Below are positions 34,969 to 44,611 of a stretch of DNA of 64,000 nucleotides, piece after piece. The notes beneath the pieces are model-generated. The model saw only the letters and a program-made list of their open reading frames with translations, made no database searches and was not told where the DNA came from. Source of the DNA: Alistipes excrementigallinarum (GTDB lineage: Bacteria > Bacteroidota > Bacteroidia > Bacteroidales > Rikenellaceae); contig DXIP01000001.1 in the NCBI GenBank assembly GCA_019112825.1, positions 1 to 64,000 of the forward strand, given 5' to 3'. Numbering within the stretch: the first letter of the stretch is position 1; every line of letters starts with the position of its first letter. Both the position numbers and the translations under genes were made by a program.

Positions 34969-35567
34969 CGCTTCTCGGTTTGGGCATTCAACAACTCCGC
35001 TACGAACTCCAGGTTGGACAAATCCTTCAGGTACCAGCGTTGCTTGACCTGCTGGGTGATGAAGCCGATGGCCGCGGCGAACAGCCCCACGACGGTTGTG
35101 GCAAAGGCCACCTGCATGTTGTAGGCCATCGAGGCGATGTCGCCCGTCGAGAGCCCCACCAACGCCGGGCCCATCGGGATGAGCGTACCCATCAGCCCGA
35201 GCATGGGGCCCATCTTCGAGAGCGTCTTTGAGGTGGCGAGGTCGCGGTCGGCTTCGATCTCGAAATCGGCAAGCAGCCGTTGGCGGAGAGGGGCATTGTC
35301 GCGGGCCTCAAGCAGGCGGTTCAGGTAGACCACGAGCAGCGACGGATTCTTTTTGGGAAGACGCTCGGCAAGCGTGGCGACCGTCTGCGGAGTGAGCCCA
35401 TCCAGTTCGCGCCCGATGAGCGAGGCCGTACGGCGGATGGAGAGATACTGCCCGAAGAAGCTGCCGATCAGCAGCAGCGAGCGCCCGAAGAAAAAGATCA
35501 GCAGGACGATGTCCGGAACGAGCAGACCGGTCGAGATCCAATAGAGGATGTCGGAGATGTAATTCAT
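34965..35567 (-). CDS. hmuU: MotA/TolQ/ExbB proton-channel protein, HmuU-type
   Basis: The 200-residue product has three membrane helices and the ExbB-like segment SKMGPMLGLMGTLIPMGPAL followed by MAYNMQVAFATTVVGLFAAA. These helices form the proton-conducting pentamer in ExbB/TolQ. Within this operon it probably uses the proton gradient to drive HmuR uptake or HmuS work. It is translationally coupled to hmuV. Confidence 0.85.
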   Translation of the reverse strand: MNYISDILYWISTGLLVPDIVLLIFFFGRSLLLIGSFFGQYLSIRRTASLIGRELDGLTPQTVATLAERLPKKNPSLLVVYLNRLLEARDNAPLRQRLLADFEIEADRDLATSKTLSKMGPMLGLMGTLIPMGPALVGLSTGDIASMAYNMQVAFATTVVGLFAAAIGFITQQVKQRWYLKDLSNLEFVAELLNAQTEKR

Positions 35568-35571
35568 GGTT

Positions 35572-36270
35572 TTATTTCTGTTTTTTATTCATAAGTTTCT
35601 GTTTGATGCGGAAAACCGCCATGCCAAGCAGCAATCCAGCAGCGACAAAGGCCATCACTCCACCCAGAGACGGCCAGTCGACAGCTGTGATACCGGCAAC
35701 GGCCGTGCGGCCGTTGACCGTGGCGATGACGCCCAGAATGGCAATCAATGCATTGGCAAGGAAGAGCAGTTCAAGGCGGATCTCCCGTTCGGGCAGGAGG
35801 TGCTTCAACGCCCAACGCCCCAGAGGAATCACCGCCGCCACAACCGCGGCCAGCGACCAGGCCACCAGTGGGAAAGAGGTGCCGGGCAGGGCGAAGATGG
35901 CGGCGACCAACAGGCTGAACAGCACCGGGAAGACGAGCAACCCCGGGAACCAGCGCAGCAGGCGGTAGAGCCACACGACGGAGGGTTTTACGCGCCCCGC
36001 CGTGTGGATATGCGCCGCAACGACACAGAAGGTCATCTGCAAGGCGACCTCCAGCGTGAGGAGAACCGCCAGGTCGAGCATCAGCGCGGAGTCGGCGAGC
36101 CAGTCCGCAATCTGGTTTTTCGACTGCTCGATGGCCCAGGGCCACGCCAGTCCGACGAACAGGGCGCAGACAACGGCCGAAAGGGCTACAAACCGGGGCT
36201 TGCGCCAGGTCTGCTTCAACAGGTAGTTGAAGCAGACCACAATCATCATGACCAATACGACGGTGTCCAT
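35572..36270 (-). CDS. hmuT: Polytopic membrane protein, HmuT-type
   Basis: The 232-residue product has six or seven hydrophobic segments and no recognised catalytic motif. The start ATG overlaps the stop of hmuS (TAATG). It matches in size and place the small membrane protein called HmuT in the Porphyromonas hmu operon. Its role is unknown; a membrane partner of the CobN-like protein or the ExbB-like channel is likely. The frame is open upstream into hmuS, but that part is a shadow. Confidence 0.7.
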   Translation of the reverse strand: MDTVVLVMMIVVCFNYLLKQTWRKPRFVALSAVVCALFVGLAWPWAIEQSKNQIADWLADSALMLDLAVLLTLEVALQMTFCVVAAHIHTAGRVKPSVVWLYRLLRWFPGLLVFPVLFSLLVAAIFALPGTSFPLVAWSLAAVVAAVIPLGRWALKHLLPEREIRLELLFLANALIAILGVIATVNGRTAVAGITAVDWPSLGGVMAFVAAGLLLGMAVFRIKQKLMNKKQK

Positions 36271-39200
36271 TACTCTTCCATCTTTTTGCGCCGGCGGCGA
36301 ACCACAAGAACCAGCACCGCGATGAGGCCGATGACGAGCACGGCGACAACGGTGTTGCTGACCAGCGTGGTCGTGCGGTCGGAGGCGGTGAACTCCTCGC
36401 GTTTGAGCACCGTGCCGGCATTCGTGTCGAGCGAAACCTCGCGCACCTCGCGGATCTGCCGCTGGTAGTTGCGGGCGGCCTCGGGCGCACTCTTCGAGGC
36501 GATGAAGTCGCGCAGTTTGGCGTTGTCGCAGACAAATCCCGAGCACGAGGGGCCGTGCTTGTCGACCAGTTCGGTGTGGAGGGCGGCGAGCGTCGCGAGC
36601 TGCTCGTCCGAGGCGTGCCACATCCCCTTGCGGGCCGTTTCGAGCATCACGGCCGAGATCTCCTCCAGCGCGGCGGGATTCTGCTGCTCGAAATAGCCGC
36701 GGAGCCCCATGCCGAACTTGTCCTGCACGTAGACATCGTAGATCTCGTCCCAGAGTTCGTTGTCCACCACGTCGGGCTTCATGACGTTCCAGCCGTAGGT
36801 GTTCTGCACCACCGCGGCAAAGCCCGCAGCGGCACTCGCCCCGCCCTGCATCTTCGCGCGGATGTAGTTCGGATTGAAGATTGTCGTGCGGCTCTCGACG
36901 CCGATTGCCTCCTTGAGCTCCTGCATCCGCACGCGGTTCCGGTTGCGGTAATCGCTCAGGTAGGCATCGGGCTCCCGACCCGTGACGTTGCGCACGGCGA
37001 GGTTCATGCCGCCCATGAATTCGTAGACATGGTCGAGGCTCAAGGCTCCCCACGTATTGCTCTGGCGGGGCTGCACGACGGCATCGGTGTTGACCAGGGC
37101 TGCCTCCAACGCATATTGCTGCACCTGCTCCCAAGCCTGCTCGCTGCCGTAATAGGCTCCCATGTTCTGCAGGTAGACCGCGGCGATCTCCGAGGAGTTT
37201 TCCCAACGGTCGCCACTCTGCACCATACCGGTAATGCCCGTGCCATAGTTGCCGTTGACGCCGCCGAAGACCCGGCGGGTCGAGATCTCGCGCGCCTCCC
37301 GTGGCGAAAGTCCCTTGTCGATGAGCGTCTGCTCGGCATCGACAACGCCCCGGGTCACGAAGTTCTCATAGCTGTCGTCCTTTGCTGCGGCGGCCATCTC
37401 GACGGCCCGCGAGATGAGGAACAGCCGCGAAGCCGCCAGGTCGCGCAGCTGGCCGCTGGTCTGTACGACGACATCGATGCGCGGACGCCCCAACTCCTCG
37501 GAGGGGATGAGCCGCAGGTCGCTCACCCGTCCGAAAACGTCGCGGACAGGCTCGACGCCCAGCATGTAGAGTACCTGTGCGAGCGTTGCCCCCTCGGTCT
37601 CGATGAATTCGCCGCTCCAGAGCGTGTAGCTCACCTTGCGCGGCAGCGAGTCGTGGTGGCGTTCGCGATACATGCGGATTGTCTCATCGGCCAGCTCGCG
37701 GCCGCGTTCCCAAGCCCGTTCACTCGGCGTCGCCTCGGCATTGACGGCATAGAGATTACGACCCGTGGGCAACGTATTGGGATTGGCAATCGGGTCGCCG
37801 CCCGGCGAAGGGGCCGTGTAGCCGCCGTTCAAAGCGCTGGTGAGCGACGAAAGCTCCGCTTCGGGGCTCTCTTCAAGCGCGTGTCGGTAGTTGCCGACGT
37901 TGCGGATCGTGCGTTCGAGTTCGGTCACCACCCGGGCAAACTCGCGCTCCTCCTTTGTGTACTCCTTGCCGAGGCCCATCATGGCAGCCATCGCATCGGC
38001 CGGCATGGCTGCGGGTTTCTTCTCCTCCGACGGTCCGGCGTTTGCGGGGCGTTTGCCCACTTTCGGGATCCACGAGGGGTGTTTCGGGGCCCCTTTGCCC
38101 GACTTGGAAGTACCGGCCGGATGCTGCATCGGTGAACCCGACGAAGCCATCGCCATCATCCGCGCCATCATCTCCTGCGGAGCGGTGAGCGACCGCTGAA
38201 TCTCGCGGGCCTTTTCCAGTTCTGCAGTCGAGATGCCCGCCGTCGAGCAGATAAAAGCATCGGTCGGCTGCTGCGTCCCGCTCAAAAGACGTCCGACCAG
38301 TTCGCGGGCCGGATTGAGGTAGCGGCGCGTGAAGAGCGTGCGGTGTTTTTCGAGATCGGCAGAGGTCTGGCCCCGGAATTTGTCCAGCGCCAGCAGCGAA
38401 TAGGCGATTGGCTCGGTGGTCATGGCAAAGAGGCTGCTGCGGATGCGTCCCGGCGAATAGGGCTGGCCCATCGTATAGAGTTCACCGGTGATCTTCTCCG
38501 CGGCAAGCTCTTCGGCAAACGTCTCAATGCGGGCAATCTCGGCCTCGGTATAGGGTTCGGTCAGCAGCGAATCGAGCCGCAGTTCGCGGTGGATGCCCAG
38601 TTCGACGGTCAGCCGTTTGACGCGCAGTGCCGCGGTCCGCGTGTCGGGCTGTCCGTCGGTGTAGAGCAGGTCGTTGTAGGCCTGGATTGCCGCATTCAGT
38701 TCACGGTAGATGCCGCGCACGCCGCTCTCCATGAACGGAGGGGTCAGATACGACTGCAGCGTGGCATACGCGCGGCGCTTGGCAATCATACCCTCGCCGA
38801 CGTTCCCAATCGAGTAGACGTAGAGGTGCGGCGTCGGACCGACCAGTGCGTCGGGCCAGTCGTTGCGGCTCAGAGCTACTTGTTTGCGGGGGGTGAACTC
38901 CAGGCTGCCGTGCGTCCCGAAGTGGACGATGGCATCAGCGCGGAAAGCGTAACGCGCCCAAAGGTATGAAGCGATATAGGCGTGAGGCGGTGCGGCATCG
39001 GTGCCGTGAACGATGGCGAAGTCGTCATCACCCGCTCCGGCGGCCAGCTGCGGCAGCAGCACGATGTTGCCCAGCTCGATGCGCGGCAGCGCCAGCCGTC
39101 CCTCGTCGTCGGAGAGGTAGTGGCCCGGGAACGGGCCGTCGAGTGCAACTACCTCCTCCATCCGCTCCGCAGGTATTGCTTCAGCGGTCCACGCGGCGTA

Positions 39201-40532
39201 CTCCTCGGAGGAGATGAGCGCCGGTTGGCCCTTTTTCAGGAATTCGGCCTTGGCGCCGTGGGCATAGTCGTTGAAAACGGCCCCCTGTTGCTGGATGAGG
39301 GCTGCCAACCCCTCGGGCGTCGAGGGGAGATGCTCCACGCGGTAGCCCTCGCTGCGAAGCCGCACGAGCAGGTTGTAGAGCGATGGCGTGACCTCCATGC
39401 CGGAGGCCGTCAGGACATTCTGCCCGGGGCCCTTGTAGTAGTAGATTGCTACGCGCTTCTCGCTGTTGGGCACGCGTTGCAGGGCGATGTGGCGATTCAC
39501 CGTCTCGACGAACCGGTCCAGTCGTTCGGGAATGGCATGGACCTGCTGCAGCCCTTCGCCGTCGAGGCGGTGACCGAACAACACCTGGGAGCGGATTGCT
39601 CCGTCGATCTCGGGCATCACGACACTCTGCGACAGGAAACCGCCGTTCATGCCCATCTTGTCGGCCTCCCATTCGTCGACCATCCGGTTGACGTTCAGCG
39701 GCGAGAAGAGCGGAATGTTCTGGCGCGTCAGGTACTCCACAATGGCATCGCCCAGGCGTCCGTGGGCCATGTTGATGACGGCCGACGGACGGATCGAATC
39801 GGCCTGTCCGCTCTGAATCGCCGCCGACAGGTTACGGAGGGGATAGACCGCGTTGCCGGTCTCCTCGAGCCGGGCAATCAGTTCAGCCGGTTCACCCATC
39901 TGTCCCGTCACGATTACCCGCGGAGCATCCGCTTTCAGCAGGCCGTGCCGCGCGAGGAAGGCTTCGTAGGCCTCCACGCTGTCGAAATCCAGCTCCTCCG
40001 CCTCGGGATTCGACGGATCGGCGTGGTAAAATTGCCGCAGGTCGCGTACGACGGGCGGCTCGGGTTCATCCGTATCGAACCGCTTGCCGTCGACCGTGCG
40101 GCGCAGGGTGACGAGCAGGTTGCGGTAGTTCTTCCGGCCGCCGCCGCTGAGGTAGCCCTTGACGGCAGCCAGCGTCGCGGAGTCCGCCGAGATAATCTCG
40201 TTGGCCGGGTTGGTGGCCATGGTCGTGATGACGGTAAGCCCGCGGTCGGCGGCCCGTTGGAGTGCGGCCCGCTCCTCGGCTGTGATGCGGAGCCCCATGC
40301 CGTTCATCAGCACCACGTCGTAATGCCCCAAACGGTCAAACTCCGACGGTTCGACCGAGGCAAGACGGATCCGCGCATGGTCATTGGCCCGGGCGATCTG
40401 GCCGAGCGTCGTGGCCTGGTAGTTCACGAAGGCGATGCGCGTGGCCGAGAACCAGTGGTTCCACGCTGCGACGCCCAATAGGACGGCAAGCAGGATCACG
40501 CCTGCCCAGATCATTGGTATCTTATGTTTCAT
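36270..40532 (-). CDS. hmuS: Membrane-anchored CobN-like chelatase, HmuS
   Basis: The 1420-residue product matches the CobN/BchH large chelatase subunit across its length: HGRLGDAIVEYL, the metal-site region HFGTHGSLEFTPRKQVAL, GNVGEGMIAKRRAYATL, the FGGVNGNYGTGITGM segment and the C-terminal NPNYIRAKMQGGASAA. Unlike cobalamin-synthesis CobN it has a membrane helix at each end (about 6-24 and 1388-1410), so the catalytic body faces the periplasm. A Met/Pro/Lys-rich insert at about 790-860 looks disordered. In hmu operons this protein is called HmuS and has been proposed to remove iron from haem without oxygen. No CobS/CobT or cobalamin genes are nearby. Confidence 0.9.
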   Translation of the reverse strand: MKHKIPMIWAGVILLAVLLGVAAWNHWFSATRIAFVNYQATTLGQIARANDHARIRLASVEPSEFDRLGHYDVVLMNGMGLRITAEERAALQRAADRGLTVITTMATNPANEIISADSATLAAVKGYLSGGGRKNYRNLLVTLRRTVDGKRFDTDEPEPPVVRDLRQFYHADPSNPEAEELDFDSVEAYEAFLARHGLLKADAPRVIVTGQMGEPAELIARLEETGNAVYPLRNLSAAIQSGQADSIRPSAVINMAHGRLGDAIVEYLTRQNIPLFSPLNVNRMVDEWEADKMGMNGGFLSQSVVMPEIDGAIRSQVLFGHRLDGEGLQQVHAIPERLDRFVETVNRHIALQRVPNSEKRVAIYYYKGPGQNVLTASGMEVTPSLYNLLVRLRSEGYRVEHLPSTPEGLAALIQQQGAVFNDYAHGAKAEFLKKGQPALISSEEYAAWTAEAIPAERMEEVVALDGPFPGHYLSDDEGRLALPRIELGNIVLLPQLAAGAGDDDFAIVHGTDAAPPHAYIASYLWARYAFRADAIVHFGTHGSLEFTPRKQVALSRNDWPDALVGPTPHLYVYSIGNVGEGMIAKRRAYATLQSYLTPPFMESGVRGIYRELNAAIQAYNDLLYTDGQPDTRTAALRVKRLTVELGIHRELRLDSLLTEPYTEAEIARIETFAEELAAEKITGELYTMGQPYSPGRIRSSLFAMTTEPIAYSLLALDKFRGQTSADLEKHRTLFTRRYLNPARELVGRLLSGTQQPTDAFICSTAGISTAELEKAREIQRSLTAPQEMMARMMAMASSGSPMQHPAGTSKSGKGAPKHPSWIPKVGKRPANAGPSEEKKPAAMPADAMAAMMGLGKEYTKEEREFARVVTELERTIRNVGNYRHALEESPEAELSSLTSALNGGYTAPSPGGDPIANPNTLPTGRNLYAVNAEATPSERAWERGRELADETIRMYRERHHDSLPRKVSYTLWSGEFIETEGATLAQVLYMLGVEPVRDVFGRVSDLRLIPSEELGRPRIDVVVQTSGQLRDLAASRLFLISRAVEMAAAAKDDSYENFVTRGVVDAEQTLIDKGLSPREAREISTRRVFGGVNGNYGTGITGMVQSGDRWENSSEIAAVYLQNMGAYYGSEQAWEQVQQYALEAALVNTDAVVQPRQSNTWGALSLDHVYEFMGGMNLAVRNVTGREPDAYLSDYRNRNRVRMQELKEAIGVESRTTIFNPNYIRAKMQGGASAAAGFAAVVQNTYGWNVMKPDVVDNELWDEIYDVYVQDKFGMGLRGYFEQQNPAALEEISAVMLETARKGMWHASDEQLATLAALHTELVDKHGPSCSGFVCDNAKLRDFIASKSAPEAARNYQRQIREVREVSLDTNAGTVLKREEFTASDRTTTLVSNTVVAVLVIGLIAVLVLVVRRRRKKMEE

Positions 40533-40535
40533 CCT

Positions 40536-42683
40536 TTATTTACGCTTGAAAAATTGTTCGAGATTCAGCGAAAGTCCCACCGAGCCGGTCGTGCCGATGG
40601 TCGTGGGCGAGTTGCTGTAATAGTAGTCGGGCCGGTAGTTGAAGAGGTTGTCCACAGCCAGCGTGAGGTCCATCCCGCGCCACAGATGCTGCGTGAGGCT
40701 CAGTTTCCAGATTGTGTAGCCCGGATAGGTCTGCCGCACGGTCTGCTCGTAGGAGGTCACCTCGGTATAGACGTCGCACGTGACTGCCGACAGCCAGCGT
40801 CCCGACAGCGACACATTCAGACCGTAGTTCTTCCACTGTTTGTCATAGGCCAGGCGCGCCGTGGCCGCATGGGGGCGGGTCGAGGAGAGCTGCGGCTGTC
40901 CCCGCTCAATCATCTCGCGCGTGTAGGCATACGACACGCGCCACGAGATGCCGCACGTATATCGTCCCGACGCATTTGCCTCGGCTCCGGCCACCTGCAG
41001 CGGCGACATGTTCGTATAGACCTGCCCTTTAAGCTCCTGGTTCCAGACCGTGGTAATCCGGCTGTCCACCAAATTGTAGAATCCCGTTACGGTGAAACTG
41101 TGCTGTCCTTTCAGATACTCAGCCGAGAGTGAAAAGTTGTGGCTCGTCTCGGCTTTCAATTCCGGATTTCCGTAGATCATGAAGATATTGCCCATATAGA
41201 AGTCCATGTACATCTCCTTGAGGGTCGGGGCACGGAATCCGCCTGCGTATGATGCCCGAAGCGAACAGTTTGCAACCTTATACATCACACCGAGTTTTGG
41301 CGAAAGGTGCGAAAGATTTGCTGCCGAAAAATGGTCGAAGCGCAGGCCCGCAATGAGGTTGAACCGCCGGTGCGGGTTCCAGTCGAACTGCGCGAAGGCA
41401 TCGGCCGTATGCTGCGTATGGCTGCCGTTGTCCGTAAACTGGTAGGACATCAGGTAGTCACGCATGTAGTCGCCGCCGACGGTAAGAATATGTTTCCCGG
41501 CAAAGGTATGGTTGTAGAGCGTGCGCAGGGTGTGCTGTACGTTGCTGTAGTCGCGCACGTCGCGTGACGTGGGGACCAGATAGTCGCTCTTGTCGTACTG
41601 GTCAAAGGCATAGGAGAGTTCCAGATCATCGGACGGCGTAATCGCCCAATTGCCCTTCAGTCCGCCCGAGAAGCTGCGGTAGCGGTCCTTGATGCTCTCC
41701 GAGGCGTCGCGCTCGCGGAAGAAATATCCCGCCCGGGCCGTGAACTTCAAGCCTTCGGTCGCCGTGACGACGAGCCGCTCCTTGATATTGAGCGCCGTGT
41801 GTCCGTAGATGGTGCTGTAATCGCCCACCTCCGCGTTGTCGGTTCCCTTCGAGAGGTCGATGGCGTCGATTGAGGTGTACTGCACGTTGGTCGTCGAGTT
41901 GAACCGGCCCTGGTTGAATCCGACCGATCCTCCGTAACGCTGCTCGTTGTGGGCACCGTAACGGCCGTTCAGATTGACCGACCACGGCTCCCGCGATTCG
42001 CGGCTGATGAGGTTCACCACGCCGCCGATGGCATTCGATCCGTAGAGCGATGAAACGGCCCCCTTGACGATTTCGATGCGCCCGACATTGTCCAGGTTCA
42101 GGCGGCTGTAATCGACGTTGTCGAGCGTTTCGCCCGCCAGGCGCTCACCGTCGACGAGGAAGAGCACCGAATTGCCGCCGAATCCCGACATGTTGAGCGA
42201 AACCTGCTGGTTCATCGAGTAGGAGAACTCGATGCCCGGCAGTTCGCTTTGCAGCAGGTCGCCGACATGCGTCGCATCGACCTGTTTGATATCGGCCTCG
42301 GAGATGACACGGGTGACAATCGGGACATCCTTCAACAGTTTCGGGGTGCGTGTGGCCGTCACCACCACCTGATCCATCATCGTGGAGCGCTCCGCAAGCC
42401 TGAAATTCACGGGCCCGGTCTGGCCGGCAGCGATCTTTTCGCTGACCGGTTCGTACCCGACAAACGAGGCGCAAAGCGTATACGTCTCTTTGCCTGGAAG
42501 CGTAATTTCATAGTGTCCCTCCGTGTCGGCCACGGTACCGAGCGACGGCTGCTCCTTCACGGTAACGACGGCCCCGGCGAGCGGCTGCCCCGCAACATCC
42601 GAAACCGTGCCGGATATTTTGTATTGGGCCTGCGTCTGCAGCGTAAACAGCAATCCGAAAAGAGATAGTACCAGCAGTTTCAT
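40536..42683 (-). CDS. hmuR: TonB-dependent haem receptor HmuR
   Basis: The 715-residue product has a signal peptide (cleavage after TQAQ), a carboxypeptidase-like domain (about 22-95), a plug with VVTATRTPKLLKDVPI, FLVDGERLAGE and SLYGSNAIGGVVNLIS, and a barrel with the FRAPTLKEMYMDF motif common in haem receptors (the FRAP box). It ends in a terminal phenylalanine-rich strand (LSLNLEQFFKRK). It transports haem handed over by HmuY. The gaps to hmuY and hmuS are 2-3 bp. Confidence 0.9.
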   Translation of the reverse strand: MKLLVLSLFGLLFTLQTQAQYKISGTVSDVAGQPLAGAVVTVKEQPSLGTVADTEGHYEITLPGKETYTLCASFVGYEPVSEKIAAGQTGPVNFRLAERSTMMDQVVVTATRTPKLLKDVPIVTRVISEADIKQVDATHVGDLLQSELPGIEFSYSMNQQVSLNMSGFGGNSVLFLVDGERLAGETLDNVDYSRLNLDNVGRIEIVKGAVSSLYGSNAIGGVVNLISRESREPWSVNLNGRYGAHNEQRYGGSVGFNQGRFNSTTNVQYTSIDAIDLSKGTDNAEVGDYSTIYGHTALNIKERLVVTATEGLKFTARAGYFFRERDASESIKDRYRSFSGGLKGNWAITPSDDLELSYAFDQYDKSDYLVPTSRDVRDYSNVQHTLRTLYNHTFAGKHILTVGGDYMRDYLMSYQFTDNGSHTQHTADAFAQFDWNPHRRFNLIAGLRFDHFSAANLSHLSPKLGVMYKVANCSLRASYAGGFRAPTLKEMYMDFYMGNIFMIYGNPELKAETSHNFSLSAEYLKGQHSFTVTGFYNLVDSRITTVWNQELKGQVYTNMSPLQVAGAEANASGRYTCGISWRVSYAYTREMIERGQPQLSSTRPHAATARLAYDKQWKNYGLNVSLSGRWLSAVTCDVYTEVTSYEQTVRQTYPGYTIWKLSLTQHLWRGMDLTLAVDNLFNYRPDYYYSNSPTTIGTTGSVGLSLNLEQFFKRK

Positions 42684-42685
42684 CC

Positions 42686-43339
42686 TTATTCAACGGGATA
42701 GAGGTAGTCAATGGTCATGTAACCCTTTACGGCGGCGTCGTTCATGAAGTTTGCGAGGCGCAGGGCCGCACAGGTACCGTCCTTCAGACGAAGCAGATAG
42801 ATTTTCCCCGAGAGGGTGTAGATCGGCGGCATGGTCGAGGTGTCTACATTGAGCCAGCGCGAAAGAGTGGGGTTCCAATAATCCTCGGCATAGAGGATGA
42901 TGCCGTCCATCATCTGCGACATGTCGATTGTGATGCGGTCGGTGGTCCATTCATCTTCCGTCCATTGCTCTTCGGAAACCGATTCGGGCGCCGGAAGTGC
43001 ATCGAAAGACCCCGCCTGGCTTTCCCAAACGGTGCCGCCGTTGGTCTTCGAGTCGTATCGATGTACGGCAAAATCCCACGTTTCGGGAGTTGCGTCACCC
43101 ACGTGTGTTGTTGTTACCTGTTTGCCGTGCAAATCGACATAATGCCATTCGGTGTAATCCGTGGCGTCGATATAGATCCGTCCCGTGCGGGCTCCTTCGT
43201 CGACAAGGATAAACCCGTATTCGTTGCCGGTCTCGGCCGTGGGCATGTCATAAATCCCCTCGAAGATGCCGTTGCAGGCCGGGAGCGACAACAGCAGCGT
43301 CGCTCCCGACAAGAACAGCCCAGCCTGTTTGCAGTTCAT
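42686..43339 (-). CDS. hmuY: HmuY-family haem-binding lipoprotein
   Basis: The 217-residue product has a lipoprotein signal (LLSLPAC) and the HmuY core: RIYIDATDYTEWHYVDL, WDFAVHRYDSKTNGG and the C-terminal YLLRLKDGTCAALRLANFMND. HmuY proteins are surface hemophores. A met-rich turn (MSQMMDG) may supply haem ligands, as in Bacteroides homologues where methionine replaces histidine; this is inference. A TTG two codons upstream is not needed; ATG 43339 begins the signal. Confidence 0.88.
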   Translation of the reverse strand: MNCKQAGLFLSGATLLLSLPACNGIFEGIYDMPTAETGNEYGFILVDEGARTGRIYIDATDYTEWHYVDLHGKQVTTTHVGDATPETWDFAVHRYDSKTNGGTVWESQAGSFDALPAPESVSEEQWTEDEWTTDRITIDMSQMMDGIILYAEDYWNPTLSRWLNVDTSTMPPIYTLSGKIYLLRLKDGTCAALRLANFMNDAAVKGYMTIDYLYPVE

Positions 43340-43364
43340 GGCCAATCTCGCTTTTTCTGTAGAG

Positions 43365-44192
43365 TTACTCTTCCGTGGCGGGAGCCGTTCCCGGCAGCAG
43401 CGTGACGGTCAGTCCGCCCATGACGGCCGGTACGTTGAACGCAATCGAGAAATCGTCCTTGGCAGCATTTGTGCGGCCACTGAGCGTGAAGTCGTAGTTG
43501 CTGGTCGAGTCACCCATTCCCATGGCCACGCTGCCGCTGCCCGTAAAGACGTACTCTTCGCCCTCCTTAGTCGCAGTAGCCGACTCAACGGTAAAGGTTC
43601 CCCACGAGGCGGATTCGAAGACAACCTTCAGAGTTCCGTCGCCGTTGGCCGTCAGCTTCACGCGCTCGCCGTCGGTATAGCGGTTCTGAAAATAGGAGCA
43701 GTCGGCATCCGTATATCCTTCGTAGGTTCCGGCCAGCAGCAGGTCGGCCGGGGCGTCGCCTGTCTGGAACGTAAGAGTCATGCCGCCCATGACGGCCGGT
43801 ATCGAAAACTCCATCCGGGCATCGTCCTGCGACCGGATCTCGGCCGTGAAGGTGCAGTCATAGGTCGAGGTATTCCCGTTCATGCCCATCTGCGTCTGCC
43901 CGCTGCCCGAGAGTGTGCAGAGGTCTCCGTTTACAGTCGCCTGTGCATCGGTGATGGTAAATTCGCCCCACGTGGCGGAGGTGAACGATACGGAGGCGGT
44001 GCCGTCCGTGTTTTTCGTGAGGACGACGGTCTCATCCGCCGAGATCATGTTCTGGAAATAGTTGCAACTGGCCAGCGTATAGCCGTTGTAGCGGCCTGCA
44101 AAGTCGACCGTTTTCGAACCGTTTTCATCCTTGTCACACGCCATCATAAAGACTGCGGCGGATAACATCATAAGTACAGATTTGATTTTCAT
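43365..44192 (-). CDS. Lipoprotein with two tandem calycin-like domains
   Basis: The 275-residue product has a lipoprotein signal (AAVFMMAC, then DKDENG). Two clearly homologous domains of about 120 residues follow: FAGRYNGYTLASCNYFQN to FSIPAVMGGMTLTF (about 30-140) and LAGTYEGYTDADCSYFQN to FNVPAVMGGLTVTL (about 150-268). Each has a Met/Gly turn (QMGMNGN, AMGMGDS). The fold is described as calycin-like, a class that includes lipocalins binding hydrophobic ligands. As first gene of the hmu operon it may bind haem or porphyrin; no experiment is known to me. Confidence 0.8.
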   Translation of the reverse strand: MKIKSVLMMLSAAVFMMACDKDENGSKTVDFAGRYNGYTLASCNYFQNMISADETVVLTKNTDGTASVSFTSATWGEFTITDAQATVNGDLCTLSGSGQTQMGMNGNTSTYDCTFTAEIRSQDDARMEFSIPAVMGGMTLTFQTGDAPADLLLAGTYEGYTDADCSYFQNRYTDGERVKLTANGDGTLKVVFESASWGTFTVESATATKEGEEYVFTGSGSVAMGMGDSTSNYDFTLSGRTNAAKDDFSIAFNVPAVMGGLTVTLLPGTAPATEE

Positions 44193-44217
44193 AGGGTTGA
44201 TTGTTATTTTTCGGAAA

Positions 44218-44249
44218 CAAAATTACCGGTGTTACAGCGCCCCGGCAAT
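44218..44249 (-). promoter_or_regulatory. Promoter of the hmu operon
   Basis: On the minus strand ATTG (44249-44246), 20 bp, TAATTTTG (44225-44218), about 25 bp before the first gene. No clear Fur box was recognised. Confidence 0.6.
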
Positions 44250-44576
44250 ACTCACTTTTTATGATTTTTTCAGCCCGATTTTGGAACGGATTAGGTATAT
44301 GTTGGTAGGCAATCAGGGTTGAATGTCACGGTACATAGCTCTTTCATGACAAGTCATCTTCCGCACGAACGGCTGCTGCGGCACGCTCGACGTTGGAGCG
44401 GGGATGTAAATCACTTTGCTGTTAATGGAGCCAGGTTTGCATTTTCAATGCGATGAACGGTAACTCTCCGTATCGCACAGACAATTCTTGCTCCAACCGG
44501 TTGACTGGGTAATCCTGACGGATGCTGATTATGTGGTTCAGGATGAAATGCGGACACGGTGCGGACACGGAAAACG
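44250..44576. other. AT-richer gene-free stretch beside tRNA-Leu
   Basis: No credible gene is seen. Near its right end are two perfect copies of TGCGGACACGG (44549-44559, 44560-44570). Its composition is lower in GC than the surrounding housekeeping genes, and it borders a tRNA 3' end, a classic integration site. Confidence 0.5.
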
Positions 44577-44610
44577 AAAAACCGCGTCAGAGTTTCCTCT
44601 AACGCGGTTT
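44577..44610 (-). terminator. Terminator of the tRNA-Leu transcript
   Basis: AAACCGCGTTAGAG, a GAAA tetraloop and CTCTGACGCGGTTT form the stem, followed by TTTTTCGTTTT on the minus strand. Confidence 0.9.
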
Positions 44611-44611
44611 C

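Noticed and set aside
36270..40532. CobN as evidence for cobalamin synthesis
   Set aside because: Membrane helices at both ends and the hmu gene order fit HmuS; no cobalamin genes are adjacent.
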